The notes: generated from the sequence alone by a model not told the origin. A stretch of DNA of 64,000 nt from Dyella_A sp050749815 (GCF_050749815.1 NZ_CP192735.1:186001-250000); one strand, 5' to 3'; numbered from the stretch's first letter, positions 25,304 to 34,733 are shown. Made by a program: numbers and translations.

Positions 25304-26785
25304 TCAGCCGGCGCGCTGGCGTTCGCTGGAGCTGGGTATGCGCATGGCCTCCCGGTATTTGGCGACGGTGCGGCGCGCCACCTGGATGCCCTTGCGGTGC
25401 AGTTCCTCGGCGAGCGCCTGATCGGACAACGGTTTGCGCGGGTCCTCTGCATCGACAAGCTTGCGCAGCATGGCCTGGATCGCCGTGGACGAGGCGCTGC
25501 CGCCGTCCTCCGTGGACACGCCACTGGAAAAGAAGTGCTTGAGCTCGAATGTACCGCGTGGCGTGTGGATGTATTTGCGCGTCGTCACACGGGAGATGGT
25601 CGATTCATGCATGCCCACCTCCTCGGCGACCTCGCGCAGCACCAGCGGGTGCATCGCTTCGGGGCCGTAGTCGAGAAACGCGCTCTGCCGCCGCACGATC
25701 GCCTCGGCCACCTTGAGCAGGGTCTCGGCCCGCGATTCCAGGCTCTTGATCAACCACCGCGCCTCCTGCAGCTGTCCGCGCATCCAGCTCGCGTCCTCGC
25801 CGCGGGCCTTGGCGATCAGGTTGCAATAGTGCTGGTTAAGACCGAGTCGCGGCTGGCAGTCGGCGTTCAGGCTGACCTTCCAGCGGTTGCCGTCCTTGTA
25901 GGCGTAGACGTCGGGCGCCACGTACTCCACCGGGGTGGCGTCCATGGCGGCGCCGGGGCGCGGGTCGAGGCTGCGGATCAGGGCGGCGGCCGCGACCACG
26001 TCGTTTTCGTCGGCGCGCAGCTTGCGGGCCAGCTTGGTGACATCGTTTCGGGCCAGCAGGTCCAGCTCGCCATCGACGATGCGCAGGGCCAGCTCGCGCT
26101 GCGGCGTGGCGGCCGGATCGAACTGCTCCAGTTGCACGCGCAGGCAGTCGCGCAGGTCGCGGCTGGCCACGCCCACCGGGTCAAAGGTGGTCTGCACGCG
26201 GCGGCGTACCGCTTCGAGCTCTTCCTCGCTGACCTGCAGCGTGGCCGGCAGGGCCGTCAGCAGGGCTTCGGCGTTTTCGGTGAGGTAGCCGTCCGGGTTG
26301 AGCGCGTCGATGATCACGGCGGCAATCGCGCGCTGGCGCGGGTCGAAGCCGGACAGGTTCAGCTGCCACAGCAGGTGTTCGGCCAGCGTCTCGACGACGG
26401 CGTTCTGGGGTTCGAAATCCTCGTCGCTGCGCGAGCCGCTGCCGCTGCCGGCGCTGTTGCCCATGGAGAAGTCCATCGGCTGCTCGCCCGCGCCGTCACC
26501 GTCGGCCCATTCGGGCGCGTCGCCGCTTTCGTGGTCGTCGCTGGTGGTGCTGGTCGAGCTGCTGGTGGTGCTGGCGCCGGCCTCGGACAGGTAGCTGCCC
26601 TCGGCTTCCTCGCCTTCGGCCGTCTCGGATTCCTCGGCGAATTCCAGCAGCGGATTGCCCTCGGCGATCTGGCGCAACTCGGCCTCGAGCTCCAGCTGCG
26701 AGAGCTGCAGCAAGCGGATCGCCTGCTGCAACTGGGGCGTCAGGGTCAGCTGCTGATGGAGGCGGAACTGGAGTCCGGGTTTCAT
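25304..26785 (-). CDS. rpoN: RNA polymerase sigma-54 factor
   Basis: 493 residues. The glutamine-rich activator-interacting region I (LQFRLHQQLTLTPQLQQAIRLL begins at residue 4) is followed by an acidic, serine-rich linker (about 50-125), the core-binding domain, an HTH region and the RpoN box (ARRTVAKYRE) near the C-terminus. It directs transcription from -24/-12 promoters with enhancer-binding proteins. Start chosen at ATG 26785, where the family N-terminus begins; upstream codons do not resemble it. It follows lptB after 130 bp. Confidence 0.95.
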   Translation of the reverse strand: MKPGLQFRLHQQLTLTPQLQQAIRLLQLSQLELEAELRQIAEGNPLLEFAEESETAEGEEAEGSYLSEAGASTTSSSTSTTSDDHESGDAPEWADGDGAGEQPMDFSMGNSAGSGSGSRSDEDFEPQNAVVETLAEHLLWQLNLSGFDPRQRAIAAVIIDALNPDGYLTENAEALLTALPATLQVSEEELEAVRRRVQTTFDPVGVASRDLRDCLRVQLEQFDPAATPQRELALRIVDGELDLLARNDVTKLARKLRADENDVVAAAALIRSLDPRPGAAMDATPVEYVAPDVYAYKDGNRWKVSLNADCQPRLGLNQHYCNLIAKARGEDASWMRGQLQEARWLIKSLESRAETLLKVAEAIVRRQSAFLDYGPEAMHPLVLREVAEEVGMHESTISRVTTRKYIHTPRGTFELKHFFSSGVSTEDGGSASSTAIQAMLRKLVDAEDPRKPLSDQALAEELHRKGIQVARRTVAKYREAMRIPSSSERQRAG

Positions 26786-26915
26786 ACCGACCGGGGAAGG
26801 TGGATCGCAGTGCCATCCTAACCCCACCCCGCGGAGGCGAACAGCCTTGCGCACGGGGATGGGCGCCCCGATAAACGGCAGATTGCCGCGTGTCGCCGGG
26901 GCGGCTGCGGCGGAC

Positions 26916-27635
26916 TCAGAGGCGGAACTCGCGCCCCAGGTAGACGTCCCGTACCTTTTCGTCAGCCAGGATGTGCGCCGGCGTGCCGCGCGACATCACT
27001 TCACCGTCGTTGAGGATGTAGGCGCGGTCGCAGATGCCCAGCGTTTCGCGCACGTTGTGGTCGGTGATCAACACCCCGATGCCGCGCTCCTTGAGGTGGC
27101 GCACGATGCGCTGGATCTCGCCGACCGAGATCGGATCGACGCCCGCGAACGGCTCGTCCAGCAGCATGTAGCGCGGCTGTGCGGCCAGCGCACGGGCGAT
27201 CTCCACCCGGCGCCGCTCGCCGCCGGACAGGCTGATGCCCTTCTGGTCGGCGATGTGGGTGATCTTGAGTTCCTCCAGCAGGTTTTCCTGCTCGGCCGCG
27301 CGCTCCTTCGCGCCCAGTCCCTCGCGCAGTTCGAGCACCGCCATGATGTTGTCGGCCACGCTGAGACGGCGGAACACCGACGGCTCCTGCGGCAGGTAGC
27401 CGATGCCCAGCTTGGCGCGCGAATGCATCGGCAGGCCGGTGATGTCCTGGCGATCGAGCTTGATCGAGCCGGCGTCGGCCTCGATCAGGCCCACCACCAT
27501 GTAGAAGCAGGTGGTCTTGCCGGCGCCGTTGGGCCCGAGCAGGCCCACCACCTCGCCCTGGCGGATGGAGAATCCGAAGTCACGCACCACCTGGCGCGAG
27601 CGGAAACGCTTCTGGAGGCCTTCGGCGGAGAGCAT
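26916..27635 (-). CDS. lptB: LPS export ABC transporter ATPase LptB
   Basis: 239 residues. Walker A GPNGAGKTT, signature LSGGERRRVEIARAL, Walker B YMLLDEPF, and the H-loop TDHN. It powers LPS extraction from the inner membrane with LptFG and LptC. The lptFG genes are not in this window. It is 3 bp from lptA in the operon. Confidence 0.95.
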   Translation of the reverse strand: MLSAEGLQKRFRSRQVVRDFGFSIRQGEVVGLLGPNGAGKTTCFYMVVGLIEADAGSIKLDRQDITGLPMHSRAKLGIGYLPQEPSVFRRLSVADNIMAVLELREGLGAKERAAEQENLLEELKITHIADQKGISLSGGERRRVEIARALAAQPRYMLLDEPFAGVDPISVGEIQRIVRHLKERGIGVLITDHNVRETLGICDRAYILNDGEVMSRGTPAHILADEKVRDVYLGREFRL

Positions 27636-27638
27636 CGA

Positions 27639-28211
27639 TCAGGGCTTTCCGGTGCTGGTGGCCGGGGCGGGGGCATCGGACGCCGCCGGGGCGGCGGCCT
27701 TCTTCTTCGGCTGGAACACCATGTGCACGGTGCCGGTGCCGCCGCTTTCGCCGGTCATCTGGCTGGTCGCGGTGTCATAGGTGAGCTTGTCGCCGTGCGC
27801 TTCGCCGCGACCGTGTTGCGTCACCGAGGCGTTGCCGGTGAGCACGGCGATGCCCTTGATGTTGTCGTAGTCGATCGTGGCGGCGTCGCCCAGCATCTGG
27901 TTGCCGCTGTCGTCGAGCTGTTCGATGTGCGCGGGGCTGCCGGTCAGCACCACGCGGCTGATCTGGCTTTCGGCGTCGAAGTAGACCTTGGCCAGCGCGC
28001 CGGTGGCCTTCAGCGTGCCCTGCTGGATCACCACGCTGCCCTTGAGCGTGCTGACCGTGTTGGGCTTCTGGAAGCCGTCGAAATACTTCGCGTCGACCTT
28101 CATCGGCTGGTCGCGGTCGCCCTGCTTGGCGAGGACCGGGGACAGGGCGAGCAGGCCGCAAGCGGCCAGCAGCCACCGGGCGCTAGCGCTTGCGCGGCGG
28201 GAACGTGGCAT
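27639..28211 (-). CDS. lptA: LPS transport periplasmic protein LptA
   Basis: 190 residues with an N-terminal signal peptide (LLAACGLLALSPVLA), then an OstA-like beta-jellyroll core (VSTLKGSVVIQQGTLKATG; YDNIKGIAVLTGNASVTQ) and an alanine- and proline-rich tail. It forms the periplasmic LPS bridge between LptC and LptD. The start at 28211 lies inside lptC (29-bp overlap); ATG 28220 is an alternative. Confidence 0.9.
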   Translation of the reverse strand: MPRSRRASASARWLLAACGLLALSPVLAKQGDRDQPMKVDAKYFDGFQKPNTVSTLKGSVVIQQGTLKATGALAKVYFDAESQISRVVLTGSPAHIEQLDDSGNQMLGDAATIDYDNIKGIAVLTGNASVTQHGRGEAHGDKLTYDTATSQMTGESGGTGTVHMVFQPKKKAAAPAASDAPAPATSTGKP

Positions 28212-28779
28212 GGACGTCATCGAGCAGCTCCAGATGTTTGTCGGTGAGGTTGGCGCGCATGCCAACCCCGCTCATTGTAAGGGCGCCTTGCACCATCCGC
28301 GCCGCGGCGGCGGTTTCCATCCGGTTGTCCTTCGGCCAGATGGTCATGTCGGCGGTGTCGAGCTGGGCGGCGGCGGTATCGTCGAAGGCCTCGCGGTGCA
28401 TGTGCACCGGGCCGAGCAGCTTGAGCAGGTCGCCGCCCTGGTTCACCCAGCCGTACAGCGACTCGCCGCGCCAGTCCGGCACGCCGGCCTGGTTGGAGGG
28501 CAGGTCGAACGCCGGCGAGTTGATGTACAGCGATTCGTCGCCCTCGCGTCGCTCCAGGTGCGGCGCGGTCACGTTGAAGGCCGGCAGGCCCTCGCGGTCA
28601 TAACTGGACAGCCGGAAGTTGGTGAGCGTGTAGCCTGAGCGCGGCGGGCCGACGAAGTCGTGCTGGCCCGGTTCCGGCATCGCCCACCAGCGCACCAGCT
28701 GGGTCACCCCGGCCAGCAGGCCGATCACCACGATCGCGGCGGGCAGCCGGCGTTCGCGCAGCCAGGCGATCAGTCTCAT
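28183..28779 (-). CDS. lptC: LPS export protein LptC
   Basis: 198 residues: one N-terminal TM helix (AAIVVIGLLAGVTQLVRWW) and a periplasmic jellyroll (YTLTNFRLSSYDREGLPAFN; GWVNQGGDLLKLLGPVHMH). It receives LPS from LptBFG and hands it to LptA. The start overlaps the kdsC stop by 4 bp (ATGA), and its end overlaps lptA, so the three genes are probably translationally coupled. Confidence 0.92.
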   Translation of the reverse strand: MRLIAWLRERRLPAAIVVIGLLAGVTQLVRWWAMPEPGQHDFVGPPRSGYTLTNFRLSSYDREGLPAFNVTAPHLERREGDESLYINSPAFDLPSNQAGVPDWRGESLYGWVNQGGDLLKLLGPVHMHREAFDDTAAAQLDTADMTIWPKDNRMETAAAARMVQGALTMSGVGMRANLTDKHLELLDDVHATFPPRKR

Positions 28780-29321
28780 TGCCAGCGGGCCCGCTCGGCA
28801 TCGGCCTTGCCCTGGGCAAGCAGCAGCAGGTCACAGACCTCGCGCGCAGCCCCTTCACCACCGGCGCGGGTGGTTTGCCAATGCGCCCGCTCGGCCACCC
28901 ACGGATGGGCGTTGGCCGGGGCGATGGCCAGTCCGGCGATGCCCATCGGGGCGAGGTCGGTCAGGTCGTCACCAATGAAGGCGACCTGATCGGCGGTGAG
29001 GTTCAGGGCATCGAGCAGATCGCGCAGGCAGGCGCGCTTGTCGCCCTGGCCCTGGTAGACGTGGGTGATGCCCAACTCTTCGGCGCGCAGCGACACGGTA
29101 TGGCTGATCCGCGCGGTGATGATCGCCACCTGGACGCCGTAGGACTGCAGGCGCTTCAGGCCCAGGCCGTCCTGGACGTGGAACACCTTCGTCTCGCGAC
29201 CGTCCTCGCCGTAGTGCAGGCGGCCGTCGGTGAGGGTGCCGTCCACGTCGAACGCGGCCAGGCGGATGGACGCCGCACGGGCGAGCAGGTCGGCGGGGAG
29301 GTTGGCGAGGTACGCGGTCAC
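28776..29321 (-). CDS. kdsC: KDO-8-phosphate phosphatase
   Basis: 181 residues, HAD superfamily without cap (C0). Catalytic loop FDVDGTLTDG near residue 24, and GDDLTDL near the C-terminal third. It hydrolyses 3-deoxy-D-manno-octulosonate 8-phosphate to KDO, the step after KdsA. It follows kdsD in the same direction and overlaps lptC by 4 bp. Confidence 0.94.
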   Translation of the reverse strand: MTAYLANLPADLLARAASIRLAAFDVDGTLTDGRLHYGEDGRETKVFHVQDGLGLKRLQSYGVQVAIITARISHTVSLRAEELGITHVYQGQGDKRACLRDLLDALNLTADQVAFIGDDLTDLAPMGIAGLAIAPANAHPWVAERAHWQTTRAGGEGAAREVCDLLLLAQGKADAERARWQ

Positions 29322-29381
29322 GGCAGTCGTATCGGTAGCGGAAGGGAGGGCGCGCAGCGGCGTGTCTGCCGCCTGCCGGCG

Positions 29382-30392
29382 TCAGACGACGCGGGCGCGC
29401 AGCAGGTCGTGGATGTTGAGCGCACCCACCACGTGCCGCTCGTGGTCGACCACGATCAGCGCGTGGATCTGGTGCTTCTCCATCAGCTGGGCCGCTTCCA
29501 CGGCCAGCTTGTCGGCGGTGATGGTCTTGGGCGTGCGGCTCATCAAGCTGGCGACCGAGGCGCCGCGCAGGTCCACGCCATCGTCGTCCAGCGCCCGGCG
29601 CAGGTCGCCATCGGTAAACACGCCGAGCAGGCGGTCCTGGTCATCGACCACCGCGGTCATGCCCAGATGCTTGCGGGTCATTTCCACCAGCGCCTGGGTC
29701 AAGGTGGCCTCGGGGCCCACGCGCGGTACCTCGTCGCCGCCGTGCATCACATCGCTGATGTGCAGCAGCAGGCGCCGGCCGAGGCTGCCGGCCGGATGCG
29801 AGCGGGCGAAATCGTCGGCGGTGAAGCCGCGCGCCTCGAGCAGCGCAATGGCCAAGGCGTCGCCGATCACCAGCGCCGCCGTAGTGCTGGCGGTCGGCGC
29901 CAGGCCCAGCGGGCAGGCCTCGCTGGAAACGCTGGCGTCCAGGTGGACGTCGGCCTGGCCGGCCAGCGAGGAGCGCGGGTTGCCGGTGATCGCGATCAGC
30001 GGGATGCCCTGACGCTTGATCACCGGCAGGATGAACAGCAGCTCGTCGGTTTCGCCGGAATTGGACAGCGCCAGCACCACGTCCTGCGGCAGGATCATGC
30101 CCAGGTCGCCGTGGCTGGCCTCGCCCGGATGCACGAAGAACGCTGGGGTGCCGGTGGAAGCGAGGGTGGCGGCGATCTTGCGCCCGATGTGCCCGGACTT
30201 GCCCATGCCGCTGACCACCAGTCGCCCTCGGCAGCCCAGGATCAGCCGGCAGGCCTGCACGAAATCGCCGTTGACGCGCGGCTCCAGGGCCCGGATGGCG
30301 GCGGCTTCGGTCGCGATGACCGTGCGCGCACTGCGAGCGATGGCGTCGGGATCGACGGAGATCTCGGCAGAAGCGGCGATGCGTGCGTTCAT
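29382..30392 (-). CDS. kdsD: Arabinose-5-phosphate isomerase
   Basis: 336 residues: SIS domain (VVSGMGKSGHIGRKIAATLAS; LSNSGETDE; PTASTTAAL) followed by a pair of CBS domains (from about 215, ending in HIHDLLRARVV-type residues). It converts ribulose-5-P to arabinose-5-P, the first committed substrate for KDO. Start at ATG 30392, with AAGGACCC upstream. First gene of the kdsDC-lptCAB block and divergent from ibaG. Confidence 0.92.
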   Translation of the reverse strand: MNARIAASAEISVDPDAIARSARTVIATEAAAIRALEPRVNGDFVQACRLILGCRGRLVVSGMGKSGHIGRKIAATLASTGTPAFFVHPGEASHGDLGMILPQDVVLALSNSGETDELLFILPVIKRQGIPLIAITGNPRSSLAGQADVHLDASVSSEACPLGLAPTASTTAALVIGDALAIALLEARGFTADDFARSHPAGSLGRRLLLHISDVMHGGDEVPRVGPEATLTQALVEMTRKHLGMTAVVDDQDRLLGVFTDGDLRRALDDDGVDLRGASVASLMSRTPKTITADKLAVEAAQLMEKHQIHALIVVDHERHVVGALNIHDLLRARVV

Positions 30393-30604
30393 GGGTCCTT
30401 CGGCGGCGGCGCCAGGATGCGGAGTCGGGAGGAAGTCCACGGAATAGCTTTGCAGCCGCAGGCTGAATGACGTCCCGTCATTTCTGAGCCAGCGACTTTC
30501 CATTACCATGGCCGTCTTGCAGTTTACCTTCATATGACAGCGCGTTGGACGCCGCCCGCCGGGCGACTCCGTACCGGCGACGCCTTCCTGACAGTGGATT
30601 TCCG

Positions 30605-30844
30605 ATGGACGCAGAGCGCATCCAGGCTTTGATCGAGAGCGGCTTGCCCGGTGCAAGGGCCGACGTGAGCGGTGCCGACGGCGTGCATTTCGAGGCGGTC
30701 GTGATCGCCGAACAGTTCGCCGGTAAGCTGCCGCTGGCCCGCCACCGGCTGGTCTACGCCACCCTCGGCGACCTGATGGGCGGCGCCATCCACGCGCTGG
30801 CGCTGAAGACCCTTACCCCCGCGGAAGCCGCCGCGCGCGCCTGA
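30605..30844 (+). CDS. ibaG: BolA-family protein IbaG
   Basis: 79 residues, one BolA domain (IQALIESGLPGARADVSG; HRLVYATLGDLMGG; HALALKTLTP). BolA proteins partner with monothiol glutaredoxins in Fe-S handling. Its place just before murA is the conserved ibaG-murA pair of gammaproteobacteria. Start ATG 30605. The 212-bp divergent gap to kdsD should hold promoters for both directions, but I see no strong -35/-10 pair. Confidence 0.88.
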   Translation: MDAERIQALIESGLPGARADVSGADGVHFEAVVIAEQFAGKLPLARHRLVYATLGDLMGGAIHALALKTLTPAEAAARA

Positions 30845-30888
30845 TCGCGCGCCGCCTGCCGCCCGCCCGAACTCTCCGAAGGACCCCC

Positions 30889-32148
30889 ATGGCCAAGATC
30901 CTCATCAGCGGCGGGCAGCCGCTCCAGGGCGAGGTCGGCATTTCCGGCGCCAAGAACGCCGTGCTGCCGATCCTCGCCTCCTGCCTGCTGGCTGAAGAGC
31001 CGGTCACCATTTCCAACGTGCCGCACCTGCACGACGTCACCACCACGATGGAACTGCTCGGCCAGATGGGCGTGCAGCTGGTGCTGGACGACCGCATGAA
31101 GATCCACGTCGATCCGCGTCCGGCCGATCGCTACTTCGCCCCGTACGACCTGGTGAAGACGATGCGTGCGTCGATCCTGGTGCTGGGCCCGCTGGTGGCC
31201 CGCTTCGGCCAGGCCGAGGTGTCGCTGCCGGGCGGCTGCCAGATCGGCTCGCGGCCGGTGGACCAGCACATCCGCGGCCTGCAGGCGCTGGGCGCGGAGA
31301 TCGTGGTGGAGAACGGCTACATCAAGGCGCGCGCCAAGCGCCTGAAGGGCGCACGCATCTCGATGGACATGGTGACCGTCACCGGCACCGAGAACATCAT
31401 GATGGCGGCGGCGCTGGCTCACGGCACCACCATCATCGAGAACGCCGCGCAGGAGCCGGAGGTGGTCGATCTGGCGCTGTGCCTGAACGCCATGGGCGCG
31501 CAGATCGAAGGCGCCGGCACCGCCACCATGGTGATCCACGGCGTCGAGCGCCTGCACGGCGCCGAGTACGAGGTGCTGCCCGACCGCATCGAAACCGGCA
31601 CCTTCTTGGTCGGCGCGGCGATGACCGGCGGCAAGGTGCGCGCCCGCGGCGCGCGCTCGGACACGATGGAGGCGGTGCTGTCCAAGCTCGACGAGGCGGG
31701 GGCACACATCTGCATCGGCGACGACTGGATCGAGCTGGACATGCAGGGGCGTCGGCCGAAGGCGGTGAACATCATCACCGCGCCGTACCCGGCTTTCCCG
31801 ACCGACATGCAGGCCCAGTTTACCGCGCTCAACTGCGTGGCCGAGGGCGTGGGCGTGATCACCGAGACGGTGTTCGAGAACCGCTTCATGCACGCGCACG
31901 AGTTGCAGCGCCTGGGCGCGGACATCCGCCTGGAAGGCAACGCGGCGATCATCCAGGGCGTGCCCAAGATGAGCGGCGCGCCGATCATGGCCACCGACCT
32001 GCGTGCGTCGGCCTGTCTGGTGCTGGCCGGGCTGGTAGCCGAGGGCGACACCACCGTCGATCGCGTGTATCACATCGACCGCGGTTACGAGAACATCGAG
32101 GAAAAGCTCGGCGTGCTGGGTGCAAAGATCCGCCGCCTGCCGAACTGA
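30889..32148 (+). CDS. murA: UDP-GlcNAc 1-carboxyvinyltransferase MurA
   Basis: First committed step of peptidoglycan synthesis (enolpyruvyl transfer from PEP). 419 residues. Lys22/Asn23 in SGAKNAVLPIL and the catalytic Cys117 in GGCQIGSRP are present; Cys rather than Asp at this site predicts fosfomycin sensitivity of the enzyme. Closing RGYENIEEKL is also typical. SD-like AAGGA precedes ATG 30889. A strong terminator follows. Confidence 0.96.
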   Translation: MAKILISGGQPLQGEVGISGAKNAVLPILASCLLAEEPVTISNVPHLHDVTTTMELLGQMGVQLVLDDRMKIHVDPRPADRYFAPYDLVKTMRASILVLGPLVARFGQAEVSLPGGCQIGSRPVDQHIRGLQALGAEIVVENGYIKARAKRLKGARISMDMVTVTGTENIMMAAALAHGTTIIENAAQEPEVVDLALCLNAMGAQIEGAGTATMVIHGVERLHGAEYEVLPDRIETGTFLVGAAMTGGKVRARGARSDTMEAVLSKLDEAGAHICIGDDWIELDMQGRRPKAVNIITAPYPAFPTDMQAQFTALNCVAEGVGVITETVFENRFMHAHELQRLGADIRLEGNAAIIQGVPKMSGAPIMATDLRASACLVLAGLVAEGDTTVDRVYHIDRGYENIEEKLGVLGAKIRRLPN

Positions 32149-32163
32149 TCGCGGGCTCATAGA

Positions 32164-32197
32164 AAAGCCGGAGCGTGCAGCGCTCCGGCTTTCTTTG
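32164..32197. terminator. Bidirectional intrinsic terminator after murA
   Basis: Perfect 12-bp stem (AAAGCCGGAGCG/CGCTCCGGCTTT), 5-nt loop, followed by TTTCTTTG on the plus strand and TTTTCT on the minus strand. It serves murA and the convergent DUF3108 gene. Confidence 0.85.
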
Positions 32198-32213
32198 TGC
32201 CCGCAGCCGACCT

Positions 32214-32942
32214 TTACGGCGAGTGGAACTTCACCAGCAGCAGGGTGAGGTTGCCGCCTTCGGACTGCGCCATCTTCACCGGCAGCGGAAATTTCGCCGG
32301 CACGTACCAGGCGTCGAACGGCTTGTCGGTATCGGTGCGGCTCACCCGCTGCGCCTTGAACTCGCCAGCCGGCACCGAGACCGGTTCGGTGGCCTGCACG
32401 GCGTACTGCTGCTGTTCCACGCGCTGCTTCACGCCCACCGGCAGCACCACGCTCTTGCGGCCATCGCGCAGCGCCAGGCCCAGCGCCAGCGGCAGGGTAT
32501 TGCGATCGACCATGCCCGGTGCGCTGGCGTAGTGGATCGGGCCCTTGCCGTCGTCCACCGTGACCTGACCGGCCGACCAGTCCACCTGCAGATGGCGATG
32601 CTTCTGCTTGATCGCCGCGTCCATGGCGTAGTCGTAGGTCAGCGTTTCGGGCGCGTCGTCGTGCCAGCGGAAGCGCGTGGTTTCATCGGAGCTCGCGCCC
32701 AGCAGGGCGGCCAGCCCCGCCGTGCCGCGGGTCTGGTTGCGGTAGGCGTAGCCGCCGTCGGTGGCGCTCAGGGTGATGGTCGCCTCGCCGATCGTCTGGC
32801 CATCGCGCTGCACCTGGTAGGTGGCAGTGAACGGCGCCGGTGCGCTGGCGGCGTCGGCGGCCGAGAGCAGGCCAAGGAAGAGCGCACCGGCGAGCAGGGC
32901 GCGCGCGGGGCGGTTGAAGCGGATGCGGATGGGGGTGGTCAT
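32214..32942 (-). CDS. DUF3108 periplasmic protein
   Basis: 242 residues. Signal peptide (ARALLAGALFLGLLSAADA), then the DUF3108 fold (FTATYQVQRDGQTIGEATI; QKHRHLQVDWSAGQV; RTDTDKPFDAWYVPAKFPLPV). Function unknown; an envelope beta-barrel-like soluble protein is likely. It sits 60 bp downstream of purN on the same strand, a linkage I recall as common in xanthomonads and other proteobacteria. Confidence 0.85.
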   Translation of the reverse strand: MTTPIRIRFNRPARALLAGALFLGLLSAADAASAPAPFTATYQVQRDGQTIGEATITLSATDGGYAYRNQTRGTAGLAALLGASSDETTRFRWHDDAPETLTYDYAMDAAIKQKHRHLQVDWSAGQVTVDDGKGPIHYASAPGMVDRNTLPLALGLALRDGRKSVVLPVGVKQRVEQQQYAVQATEPVSVPAGEFKAQRVSRTDTDKPFDAWYVPAKFPLPVKMAQSEGGNLTLLLVKFHSP

Positions 32943-33002
32943 GCCGGCCGAGTCTACCGGCTGCGCCTGAACCGGCCGTTTCGGCGCGGGCCGAGCTTGC
33001 GT

Positions 33003-33668
33003 TCAGCGATCCAGCGCGCCGTCGCGCCACTGCAGCGGGGTCGCCAGCGGTGCGCCGTCCAGCAGCACCTGCCCGTCGCGCAGTGCCAGTCGACCCTGCG
33101 CGATGTGCGACACCACTGCCGGCAGCAGCCGGTGCTCGTAACCCAGCAGGCGGGCCGCCAGCGTCTGCTCGTCGTCCTGCGGGGCGATGGCCAGGCGGGC
33201 CTGTGCAATCACCGGGCCGCCATCGAGTTCGGCGGTCACGTAGTGCACGCTGGCGCCGTGTTCGGTGTCGCCGGCGGCCAGCGCGCGGCGATGGGTATGC
33301 AGGCCGCGGTACTTGGGCAGCAGCGAGGGGTGGATGTTGATCATCCGGCCCACCCACGGCGCCAGCGCGGCGCCGTCGATGATCCGCATGAAGCCGGCCA
33401 GCACCAGCAGTTCGGCGCCTGATTCCTGGATGCGCTCGAACAGGGCGTGGTCGAACGAGACGCGGTCGGGAAAACGGCGCGGGTCCAGCACGGCGGTGGG
33501 GATGCCGGCCTCACGCGCCAGCGTCAGCGCGCCGGCGTCGGCCTTGTCGCTGCCCACCAGCACGAATTCCACCGGCAACTCACCGCGACTGCGGGCTTGC
33601 AGCAGGGCGGCGAGATTGCTGCCGCGGCCGGAGGCGAGCACGGCGACGCGCAACGGAGTAGTCGTCAT
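33003..33668 (-). CDS. purN: Phosphoribosylglycinamide formyltransferase PurN
   Basis: 221 residues. N10-formyl-THF-dependent GAR transformylase of de novo purine synthesis. VAVLASGRGSNLAALL at the N-terminus, NIHPSLLPKYRGLHTHRRAL with the catalytic Asn-His, and GASVHYVTAELDGGPVI. It lies 30 bp after purM in the usual purMN operon. The C-terminus runs slightly past the common length of about 212. Confidence 0.95.
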   Translation of the reverse strand: MTTTPLRVAVLASGRGSNLAALLQARSRGELPVEFVLVGSDKADAGALTLAREAGIPTAVLDPRRFPDRVSFDHALFERIQESGAELLVLAGFMRIIDGAALAPWVGRMINIHPSLLPKYRGLHTHRRALAAGDTEHGASVHYVTAELDGGPVIAQARLAIAPQDDEQTLAARLLGYEHRLLPAVVSHIAQGRLALRDGQVLLDGAPLATPLQWRDGALDR

Positions 33669-33698
33669 CTTGAGGGGGCCGGCCAGGAGGCGAGGGCG

Positions 33699-34733
33699 TC
33701 AGCCGATGTGCACGCGCTCGTCGCCGTGCGCGGCCACCACTTCGCCGATCACCCGGGTCGCCAGCCCGTGCTGTTCCAGCAGCGCCGCGGCGGCACTGAC
33801 CGCCGAGGGCGGCAGGATCACGGTGAAGCCGATACCGCAGTTGAAGGTGCGCCACATTTCCTCGCGCGCCACGTTGCCCTCGCGCATCAGCCAGTCGAAC
33901 ACCGGCGGCAGCACGATCGAGGAGGCCTCGAGCGCCAGGCCCAGCCCGTCCGGCACCACGCGGATGATGTTTTCCTTCAGGCCGCCGCCGGTGATGTGTG
34001 CCATGCCGTGGATCTGCCCGGCGTGCTCGCGCAGCAGGGCCAGCATGGGTTTGACGTAGATCGTGGTGGGCGCCATCAGGGCGTCGGCCAGCTTGACGCC
34101 GTCAAGATCCAGGTCGAGCGGATTGCCCGCGCGCTGGAGGATCTTGCGGATCAGCGAATAGCCGTTGGAGTGCGGGCCGGAGGCCGCCACGCCGAGCACC
34201 AGATCGCCGGCCACGATGGTCTCGCCGCTCATCAGGTCGGCCTTTTCCACGGCACCCACGGTGAAGCCGGCCAGGTCGTACTCGCCCGGCGGGTACATGT
34301 CGGGCATCTCGGCGGTTTCACCGCCGATCAGCGCGCAGCCGGCCAGCTCGCAGCCCTTGGCGATGCCGCCGACCACGGCGACCGTGGTGTCCACGTCCAG
34401 CTTGCCGGTGGCGAAGTAGTCGAGGAAGAACAGCGGTTCGGCGCCTTGTACCAGCACGTCGTTGACGCACATGCCGACCAGGTCGATACCGATGGTGTCG
34501 TGGCGGCCCAGCATCTGCGCCAGCTTGAGCTTGGTGCCCACGCCGTCGGTGCCCGAGACCAACACCGGTTCCTTGTAGCGCGTGCCGAGGTTGAACAGGC
34601 CGCCGAAGCCGCCCAGCCCGCCCATCACCTCCGGTCGGAAGGTGCGCTTGACCAGCGGCTTGATGCGTTCGACCACGGCGTTGCCGGCATCGATATCCAC
34701 GCCGGCGGCGCGGTAGGTGAGGGCGTCGGACAT
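33699..34733 (-). CDS. purM: Phosphoribosylaminoimidazole synthetase (AIR synthase) PurM
   Basis: 344 residues. YRAAGVDIDAGNAVVERIKP opening, VSGTDGVGTKLKLAQ, GGETAEMPDMYPPGEYDLAGF and HITGGGLKENI segments are typical of the AIR synthase PurM fold. It makes AIR from FGAM with ATP. Divergent from the DUF2066 gene, with a 95-bp shared promoter gap. Confidence 0.96.
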   Translation of the reverse strand: MSDALTYRAAGVDIDAGNAVVERIKPLVKRTFRPEVMGGLGGFGGLFNLGTRYKEPVLVSGTDGVGTKLKLAQMLGRHDTIGIDLVGMCVNDVLVQGAEPLFFLDYFATGKLDVDTTVAVVGGIAKGCELAGCALIGGETAEMPDMYPPGEYDLAGFTVGAVEKADLMSGETIVAGDLVLGVAASGPHSNGYSLIRKILQRAGNPLDLDLDGVKLADALMAPTTIYVKPMLALLREHAGQIHGMAHITGGGLKENIIRVVPDGLGLALEASSIVLPPVFDWLMREGNVAREEMWRTFNCGIGFTVILPPSAVSAAAALLEQHGLATRVIGEVVAAHGDERVHIG

